This document shows positions 56,163 through 64,000 of a stretch of 64,000 nt of DNA, piece by piece; the stretch's first letter is position 1; the number at the start of each line of letters is the position of its first letter. The DNA lies in NCBI GenBank assembly GCA_003254905.1, contig QANU01009600.1, positions 38,297 to 102,296 of the forward strand. Reading direction: 5' to 3'. Below the pieces are notes generated by a model. That model searched no databases and had not been told where the DNA came from. It saw only the letters and a program-made list of their open reading frames with translations. The position numbers and the translations under genes were made by a program. The DNA comes from Nissolia schottii (Eukaryota > Streptophyta > Magnoliopsida > Fabales > Fabaceae).

Positions 56163-57021
56163 TGGTATGCTTGTAACACCCCTACTAACTGCCCACACTA
56201 TAGTAGTAAGCAATGCCCACAGGGTTGTTATCTGCTTTGGTTGGGTTATTTCTAGCCCCTATTTTTAGCTTTGCAAATAATTCCTACTAAAAAATATGGG
56301 CCGTTTTGAAATCTTTTCCTTCCCTCTGTTAATGAATAAACTATGAGCCATACGTGTTCGAGAAATCATATAGATATTTAAGCGATAGAGTCCAATGGAC
56401 TTAAGCGATAACTAATCCATCGCCGATTCATACAAAATATTCCATGATCTATATAGAAATATACATATGTACATACATATCGTTAACGGTCCACTAGACA
56501 GTTTAACTCTTACATAATACAAAACAATAGTCGTCGCCTTAGTGCGCAGATCGGAACTGGTTATCCTTCGCCTTCACTGGAGCTTCCTGACCTCACGTTC
56601 TACGCCTCGTCTTTTTTAGGTATACCAGTCGTCCATGTCTGGAACCATAAAGGAGTGGGGTTGAGAACACTTGCATCCTCAATGGGGTTCTTTGGGGCAT
56701 AACTACTCGTTCTTTACTCAATTATGATTCCGCCGCTCAGGGGGTCTCTAGATGTCATAACTTACTAAAATCCCTACTGATTATTATCCGTTCTAGTCTT
56801 GAGCAGCCCTATCTATATTACTAGGTGATCAGGGGAAATCTAATCTTGTTTTACCTATTTATAGGTTTTCGCGTTTTCTATTCCTAACCGTTTGGGTATC
56901 GTGTCCTCTGATCACATACCCACGCAACCTATACTCTAGGGGCAACCTCTTGATACTGTGTCACTTGGCATGCCCAAACACATAGATACATATACTTATA
57001 TATACATAGTTACTAACTTAG

Positions 57022-58178
57022 TGTTACCAAGTGGCTTCAAATACACAAGAGGGGGGGTGAATTGGGTATTGGGTGATTTTTAAATTCTTTGCTTAGTTGT
57101 CAAGTAGCTACCAAATATTGATTCAATTTGAAGATAAGTAGTGTAAGAGATAGTCTAAAGCATGCACAAACTAAAGAGTTTAAGGGATAGAGAGAATGCA
57201 AACTCGATTTATCCTGGTTCAACCACCCTTGTGATCTACCTCCAGTCCCCAAGCAATCCGCTCAAGATTTTTCCACTATTCTTCAAGCTTGAAACTTAGG
57301 TGCTTGATGACCTTTACAAGATGAGCACTCTACTTGAGCCTCACAACAAATTCCCTTAGGGATACCACCCTAATCACTTGAGAGGGATACCTCACCCTCT
57401 TTACAAGATAATGATTTGTGTTTGAATGGAAACTCTCTTTTAGAGTAGATAATACAATTTGAAGGCCTATAGGTGTGTATGTATGAAACTCTCTCTTTTT
57501 CTCAAATAGATGGCTCAATGAATTTGATTAATGAAGAAGAGAATGTTAGGTGTTATGGAATTAATGTTCAACCTCTTCTTGGTGAGTTTGATGCGTATTT
57601 ATTTAGCCCAAAATGATCCTAGCCGTTGTGCATTTAATGCATCTGAAGTCAGCAATCAGAACTAGCCGTTTTTCAGCTCAGAACTCGATCCATTCGAATG
57701 GCCCATTCGAATGTCTCACCTAATATAGCCGTTAAGCATTAAATGCGCCTGAGACATTCGAATGGATTTAGGTCAGCCATTCGAATGTATCTTGCTGTAC
57801 TGAGATCACCGAGGCATAAAACCCTAGACATTCGATTATCCCATTCGGATTACCTTTGTTCATAAGACATTCGAATGTCTTGTTCATCAGACATTCGAAT
57901 GGATCTATATGATTCAATCGAATGTCTCTAGGGTTTTGTTCAAACTCATTCTTTCTCTTCTTTTGTTTGATTCTTTGGTTTTGTTTGAAATATTCTTTAA
58001 GGTAAGAATCAAAATTCCTTTCTAAGAGCCATCTAAAGGAGCTTAAGATGAGAGTTTGGATATACATCACCTTTAACACATTTCCTAGATCCTATAACTA
58101 GATATTTTTGAGCTTTCTTGGACCTTTGGAAACTTGCTTCATTTGTCTTCATCAAAACATTCTTCATGAGCATTCACA
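57022..58178 (-). mobile_element. Solo LTR, target duplication CTTAG
   Basis: Ends TG and CA (TGTTACCAAG at 57022, CATTCACA at 58178), flanked by CTTAG at 57017-57021 and 58179-58183. Shares GGTGAATTGGGTATTG and CCACCCTTGTGATCTACCTC blocks with the LTR at 15759-17248. 1157 bp. A weak TATA-like TAAATAAATA (57596-57605, minus strand) indicates minus orientation. No coding region. Confidence 0.85.
57691..57925. promoter_or_regulatory. Cluster of CATTCGAATG palindromes in the solo LTR
   Basis: The perfect 10-bp palindrome occurs at 57691-57700, 57704-57713, 57755-57764, 57778-57787, 57868-57877 and 57892-57901, with degenerate forms near 57828, 57842 and 57917. On the minus strand all lie about 90-330 bp upstream of the TATA-like site. 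Confidence 0.65.
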
Positions 58179-60120
58179 CTTAGCACTCCATCACATATCT
58201 TATGCATGCAAGGAATATAGGCTCTTTTTTGCGTCTTGTCAGGCTCACCTGACGGTGTCGCGCTACTCTTGATCTAACTGCTGGTTCACACCTCCTCATA
58301 CACCTTGGGACTCGTCCTTTGGTGGTGCACGACTTAACCTTTTATGTCTGTTCCTCGAGGCAACATGACTCCACCGCTCACCGAGTGGTCTGCCCTGACA
58401 GCGAGACCGGAAGCGGACAAAAGTTTGACTGCCATTCAGTTCTTTCTGTTCTTCTTTGGCGTGGCCGTAGACTTGCTGAGAGGGGCTTTCCTACTAATAT
58501 AACTAGGTTTTGACTTCGAGGTATTCCGAACACTCAGTGGTTGGAACTTGTCTTAAGACTTTGTTAACCTCTGGTTTTTACCTAAGTTCATTCTTAATCT
58601 TTGAAATGCTTAGGTGACATACTTCTAGCGTGCTAGGGTTGCCCTAACGTCCTACGACAACCAAATCCTCATGATGCATGATACACAAGTACAACACATA
58701 GTTCCACAATCATTCTTATAAGTATATACACGTACACCACATGGCTAAGTGCTTGTTGAAACCTGCGGGTCCATGAAAGTCCATAAGTTGCCTAAAAGCT
58801 TTGCTTGTGGGATCTAGACACTTAGGGTTTCAGGCCGCTTAGTGCCCTATCTTAGCCGCTCAGCGGACCCTGAATCCTCATAGTCACAGACCTGGAGTTC
58901 ACATGAGCCACAAGCTTGAGAACCCTAAAACTAGCCAAGCAGCTCAGTGCCCTGGGCGTGCACCTAAAACTTGCTTTGTTTCACTTCTTGCACAATCTTT
59001 CAAAACTAATCTCAAGCACAACTTTTAGGGTTTTCCCCACACTTTCCGACAAGCCCAATATCACATATTCCAACTCAAATAAAACATAGAATCATTCACG
59101 AATCATAACCCTAGCTTCTAGCACATAATACATGGCACTTTCCTAACATCACATAAGCAACCACAAGACCACCAAGAGGTGATTCAAACTAGTTTTACCC
59201 ACAATCCACATAAACCTAACATAAACGATCATGAAAGCCACATAGACAGTGGAAGATTGGTTTACCCACCTGCACAGTTACTGCTAATAGTTCCCCAAAT
59301 CTGTACATAATCCAACTTACTCTGGTGCTTCCAAGATCTTGCTAGGCTAGGTATTTAAGAGTTTTATTCAAGGAATCTAAGAGGATTTTCTTAGGGTAAG
59401 ATTAGGGGAATTAGGGCTAGTCTGTGTGTAGTGAGATTTCTGTGTTGGTAACGATTGAGTGTGTAAACGGACAGAGTTTTGGTAAGGTTTCTTCTATGTA
59501 GTTTTTTGAAGACTCCATGAGCGTATTTATAGCCAAAGGCCATGAAATTATCTTCCCAAAATGCCCTTGGAGGTTAACTCCAACTTTGTCCTTGATGACA
59601 TAAGCGATGATGTCATGTAGTGCTTAGTCATGAGCTTAGTCACCAATTTCATGATTAAGGTTGAATTTGACTTGCTAAGTGGCACACTTCATGGCCATGT
59701 ATTCTTGGTGTGTCTTGGACAAATTTGTGGCCAAGATTTTAGGGCCAAATACTGATCAATTTTGATCGTGTTTGGTCGTTAGCTGTTCCGGTACTTCACG
59801 TACAGGTTTCCTAAAAATATATTTTGATCATACTATTGTGATATCCTAATTTTTCTAATGAGAAATTTAAGTTTATCCAAGGTATTTGCACTTTTATTTT
59901 CATAAAAGTGTTCTTTACTAATACATTTGATGCATAATTAAATTTTGGGGACGAAAGGTAATAAATCCGATGTCTACGAATTTTCGCAAAATCGTTAACT
60001 ATTACCTTATTTGGCACTTTTGGGAGATAAAATTGAGATTTGAAATTCTTGTCTAATTATATTACTTGTATATCTATTTATTATGCGAAATCTTTGTAAG
60101 AGAAAAATCGAGATGTTACA

Positions 60121-61451
60121 CTAAGAAAAGGAATGTATTGGAGAAGAGAATGGATGGAAGAAGAAGCAGTTGGAGTGATCGGTTTTGGGGGAGGAATTTT
60201 GCCAATTTTGAGTGAAATAAATGAATGAAAAATGGAATAGTGTAATAGTGTAGCATAGTAGAAAGTATGGGTTAAGGTATGGTGATGGTGATGGGTGTAA
60301 GAAGGTTAGTGGTGAGGTTATGGACTTGTGTAAGGTTGAAGCATATCGAGTTCATAAAATGTAGAACTCTGTAAATGTTAGACCTAAATCCTGTTTAATA
60401 TAGGGTGCAAAAACAGGAGAGGAATTAGTAGATTTTGGAAGAAAAATAATAAATCTTCAAACTATTTAGCCTAATTATCTTCCTTAACCACCGCATAAAA
60501 CTACTAAAGCAAAATAAGAAAAAAAATATTAGTTAAATATCATTCATAACAATTATTAGTAAGATAATTATATATTGAGATTTTAGGGTTAATGAAAGGA
60601 AAGGGAGGGTTGTGCGAGATTTTACGAGTTTATATAATACCAACTAATTTAACTTGAGATACAGTGACTACCCCTCGCAACAAATATCGCTTTAGAAAGG
60701 GAACAAGTTTGCCAATCACTAAACCAACCTTATGTTAGTATCTAAGAAGCACGAACACCGTCATATTCCCATGTTTGACACACTGCGAACACTAACACAA
60801 AAAAACTCATCTAACACGTCACAAATTTAAAAGTGTTAAAATAAAAAATTCATAATTAACTGTGTCCAAAGATATCCGAGCTATATCCGAAAGTTTGAGT
60901 CGTGTACCTGTCGTGTCTGAATAAAAAATATTTTAAATATTAAATAATTTAAAATAATAAGAACCCTTAAAAAATTAATAAATATTGACATATGAAAGTA
61001 TATTAAATGTCTCATTTTGAAAGGGATTTAAAAAATATAAAAAATTAGTAATTTGATATTAATAAAAATATTAAGATATTGTAAATAATTTTATACCTAT
61101 ATATACCATGTCTGTGTCCAATCAAATTTTAAAAACAATGCGTCTCAATATCAGTACTTCTTAGGCTACCTTGTGTTGGTAAAAGATAAGCTTGAGTTCT
61201 AATTTAAATGGTAGAAGGTATTTGAGGGTGCATATTTTGTTTTACATTTGACAAAAAAGAAGCTTTTCTGTTTATTGCATTGCCACAAGCTAACAAAAAA
61301 AAAATTGGCCTTCTGAAATAGAGGAATTTTAAGTATATGTACACATTAGCAGCTGAGAAGAATCACAACACAGTATAAACAACGCCGGCACTGGAAGTAA
61401 GCGTTTGACTGATATACATGTCTCACCTGTACAGCTAGAACTTTAATACTG
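60121..61451. other. Intergenic spacer before the CTR9-like gene
   Basis: AT-rich sequence with no gene. A possible degenerate inverted-repeat element lies at about 60735-61185 (TTAGTATCTAAGAAGCAC on the left, complement of GTACTTCTTAGGCTACCTT on the right). The last 130 bp may be the 3' untranslated region of the downstream gene. Confidence 0.6.
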
Positions 61452-63330
61452 TTACTCCTCGTCACTAGCATCATCTCCATTTGTTTTACCCCTCTCCCTG
61501 ATTTCTCCATCACTCTCCTGCATATCAACAGAATTTTCTCTTGTCGGACTTGAATGCCGCTGTAATTGTTCATCATCATCAGATTCTGATAATGCTTGTC
61601 TCCGTCGGGCAATGGTTGAGGATGGTACAGCCTAACACAAGAATAAGCAGGAAATTATTACATCTAAACAGAAAGGTAACTAAAAAATTGGAGTTTTGGT
61701 CGTTGTGGAGATAACAGCAAATTAAATTATTGGAATGACCAATTTGAATGATGGAAACAAAATTTGTGAAAGATATAGATGATAATGAGTCTATAATATA
61801 ATTATGAATTACATGGGCATACTCGAGATAACATGTCACTCATGACAACTTAAAACAGCAGTATTATGGCATGTCATGTTCCTGTTTATACTCGAGTCGT
61901 GATGAAATTATTTCTTCGTTGTTGTTGACTTCTATCAATCTTAGAATAAATTGGTTTCACCGACTACTAAAACACCATAGTGTGAGATGCTGGAAAAAAT
62001 AATTCCAATTTTCAGCCACAGGAGAGTGAGGATGTAACAAAAGAAAAAAGTGTTTAGGACCATAATTCAAATTAAACAATAAATTACCGTCTCATCTTCT
62101 GCATCAGAATCTTCAAGTCCAGCTGCTGCAAGAAGATCCTGGGCATTCTCCTCAACATCATCATTCCCAAGAATTTGGGGCTCTCTGAAATTGTCAGCAT
62201 CTTCATCTTCCAACTCTTGTTCATCCATCATATCAGCTTCTGCTTCATCGGTGTCATTGCGTGATTTTGAGTGCTTATCCTTCTTCCTCCTCTTTCCACC
62301 TTTTCTTCTCTTTTTCTCGCCAATCCCGCCCTCTTCATCGTCTGACCTTTCCCTCCGTTTCGAATGTGCGCCACTCTTCCATTGCTCCTAGAAATACAAA
62401 TAGAAGCTAAGTTTCAGCACATAATTATCAATCTCAGCGCCCACCTCAACTAGCAAGAACTACTTCCACGAACAACAAGCCTTTCGTACACAATCTCTCG
62501 GAAGTAGAAATACATCTACAAGCGTGACACTTTAAGAATATGTAAATGTAATACAACGAAGCAGAATTGAGCTTAGGATATAGCTATAAGACCTCATATG
62601 AACCTTCAAAATAAAAGGCAGGACTACAACAGTGCAAAGAAACAATTACTAAAGAGTATCAGTCTGTATTATTTCTTTCATTATTCTTGTAACTTGAGAT
62701 TAACCAACTTCCAAAGTTTTTCATCAGAAAAATAGCATTCAATGGGGACAAAACAAAAACAAAAATAAATCTGAACAAAGAAGTCTTCCTCTTGGCTTCT
62801 TGCCAACAATTGCACACCAGCAGCAAAAGTAAGAAAAGCATAACTTCGCTCTTAGTAACTTTCTTAAGAGGACACCAGGAATCCTTACCTTAACACGTTT
62901 GAAATGTTCCTCCTGTTGTTGCACTCTCTTTAGCTCATCCTCTTGCTTTCTCCTTTCCATCTAATTTGAAATAAGAAGAATTGGAAAACAATTTATAAAG
63001 AGGAAACATTTACAACTAAAGGAACAAACACACAAAAGATACCAAGCAATTATGAAAGCCCACCTGAAATTTCCTTTGCTCTTCAGCCTTTCTCCGTGCT
63101 TCCTCAGCCAATGCAACTTGACGAGCAAGTTCTTGCCTCTGTCGTAATTGCTGCTCCTCACGCTCAGCTGCTTCAAGATGAACTTTTGCAGCCGAAAGTA
63201 AGTGATTGCAGTATCCAACATGAGTGTCAATTTTCTTCTCATCAAACCCATGAATATGCAGGTTGGATGCAGCAGACAACTGACTAAATATACGAACGGC
63301 ATTTTGCAGTTCTGCAACAGTTGCTCTCAC
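61452..63330 (-). CDS. CTR9/ELF8 (VIP6)-like Paf1-complex subunit, 3' end
   Basis: CTR9 is the TPR-scaffold subunit of the nuclear Paf1 complex, which works with RNA polymerase II and histone methylation; the Arabidopsis gene ELF8/VIP6 controls flowering-time genes. The last four coding exons are, in order, 63330-63064 (89 codons), 62960-62889 (24), 62387-62088 (100) and 61631-61452 (59 plus stop). All junctions are GT-AG and in frame. The first encodes the end of the TPR part and a Glu/Arg-rich coiled coil (EEARRKAEEQRKFQ). The rest is the charged tail: EQWKSGAHSKRRERSDDEEG, EENAQDLLAAAGLEDSDAED and RRRQALSESDDDEQ. The TPR exons lie beyond 64000. Nothing seen is broken. Confidence 0.88.
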
Positions 63331-63639
63331 CTATAATATGAAATAAGGTCAGTCAGAAAGCAATGAATCAAACAAGCCCACTGCACGATGGCCCAAAAAT
63401 TAGGTTTTTTTTTCTATCTTCAGGTTACTAGCTCATAACCTGAAGCTAACATAAATTCATGTTTGATGTAAGTAGTGATATAGAAAATAAAAAACTGCTT
63501 GTATTGTAGTTATTGGCAGTGGCACTAATGTGGACTGCGCGGTTGGAGAAGATATTGGACATCAAGTTCTTTGCAAAACTTGGGCATCAAGTTTCTCTTC
63601 GGCTGTAATAATCACTTATGAAGTTTCTGGGTTTTTGTT

Positions 63640-64000
63640 CTTTTTTATAGAAAAAGAATTTCATCAAGAGAAATAAAAAGATAGGAGGATAAGAGGTCCT
63701 CCATCAGAAAATAACTAAAACAAATAGAATAGAAAGCCCCTACGAATACCCTCAATGATAGCAGTGAGTAATGGAATCCTAAAACACGCACTAGCTGATC
63801 TCTGAAGAGAAGCCAAGAGCCTTATTCTATCCCACAATATCTAAAGGAATTGAAGCACTTGGAAAAATCTGAGCATTTCTCTCAATCCAATTACACCATA
63901 GAATTCCAAACGCAGCACAGTTCCGCAGGATTTTGACCTCTTTTCTTCTTCCAAACCCTTTAACCTTGTTGTCAAAGAAACTTCTCGAGAGTTAAGACAA
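63640..64000 (-). mobile_element. LINE 3' fragment in a CTR9-like intron
   Basis: On the minus strand it encodes the end of an L1-type zinc-binding RT region (FGRRKEV, then WIERNAQIF), with the same layout as the LINE at 42757-44556, and ends in an A/T run near 63640-63660 with CCTCTTATCC sequence. It runs off the window. Confidence 0.7.

Larger units (their letters stand above)
56172..60120 (-). mobile_element. Minus-strand LTR, about 3.9 kb with a nested insert
   Basis: On the minus strand it begins TGTAACATCTCGATTTTTCT at 60120 and ends GGGGTGTTACA at 56172. Minus the insert at 57022-58178 it is about 2.8 kb, the same as the LTR at 12429-15260. Shared blocks include the CTCAGGGGGTCTCTAGATGT region (56737-56756) and the GTACTTCACGTACAG region (59791-59805). 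The flanks (ATGCT, CTAAG) do not match, so a simple solo LTR is not proved. No coding region seen. Confidence 0.7.

Noticed and set aside
57691-57925. CRISPR-like array
   Set aside because: Repeats are 10-bp palindromes with irregular spacing in a plant LTR; this is not a CRISPR.

Overview
The window is nuclear DNA of a flowering plant, most likely a papilionoid legume. Signs are multi-exon genes with GT-AG introns, plant gene families (GRF transcription factor, DENN protein, CTR9/ELF8-like protein, plant mobile domain), Ty1/copia and Ty3/gypsy retrotransposons, and terminal-inverted-repeat MITEs that start GGCTTAAATATG, a type familiar from legumes. The species call is inference. The sequence is draft: there are two N gaps (16520-16929, 52600-52729) and four single-N joins (10218, 19663, 25180, 26479).

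Region 1 (1-29504) is a nest of LTR retrotransposons. A decayed Ty3/gypsy chromovirus lies on the minus strand (1-4800) and is fused to the inverted 3' end of a relative on the plus strand (4810-5265). The long 3' LTR of that relative starts at 5266 and ends at 18355. It is split by a second LTR (9032-17715, target duplication GGTAT), which is itself split by a minus-strand LTR (12429-15260, TTCAG) and a solo LTR (15759-17248, CAAGC). Next comes a fragment of another minus-strand LTR (18356-18526 plus 27098-29504) that holds a nearly complete Ty1/copia element (18527-27097, ACAAC). The copia element was later hit by two more LTR insertions (18906-20355, GCAAC; 24799-26974, CTTAC). Each paired element is flanked by a perfect 5-bp duplication. 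Near the single-N joins, stretches of 560 to about 1400 bp appear twice with 1-2% difference, so parts of the nest look like unmerged haplotypes, paralogues or misjoined contigs.

Region 2 (29505-32640) is AT-rich spacer with SINE-like sequences and three MITEs. Region 3 (about 32640-49763) is one plus-strand gene of 18 coding exons for an 805-residue DENN-domain protein. Its introns carry a LINE, SINEs and MITEs. Region 4 (49764-52800) holds spacer and a plus-strand GROWTH-REGULATING FACTOR gene with a QLQ exon, a WRC exon and a visible miR396 target site, broken by a gap.

Region 5 (53313-60120) is again repeat-rich: truncated LTRs, a hAT-type MITE with a perfect 8-bp duplication, a broken plant-mobile-domain gene, and a 3.9-kb minus-strand LTR containing another solo LTR (CTTAG). 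Region 6 (61452-63330) is the last four coding exons of a minus-strand CTR9/ELF8-like gene, with a LINE fragment at the window edge.

The cellular genes are unrelated to one another. I found no operon-like or defence system. The least explained signals are clusters of short palindromes upstream of TATA boxes in the solo LTRs, a perfect 29-bp hairpin in one LTR, and a sequence core shared by otherwise divergent LTRs.
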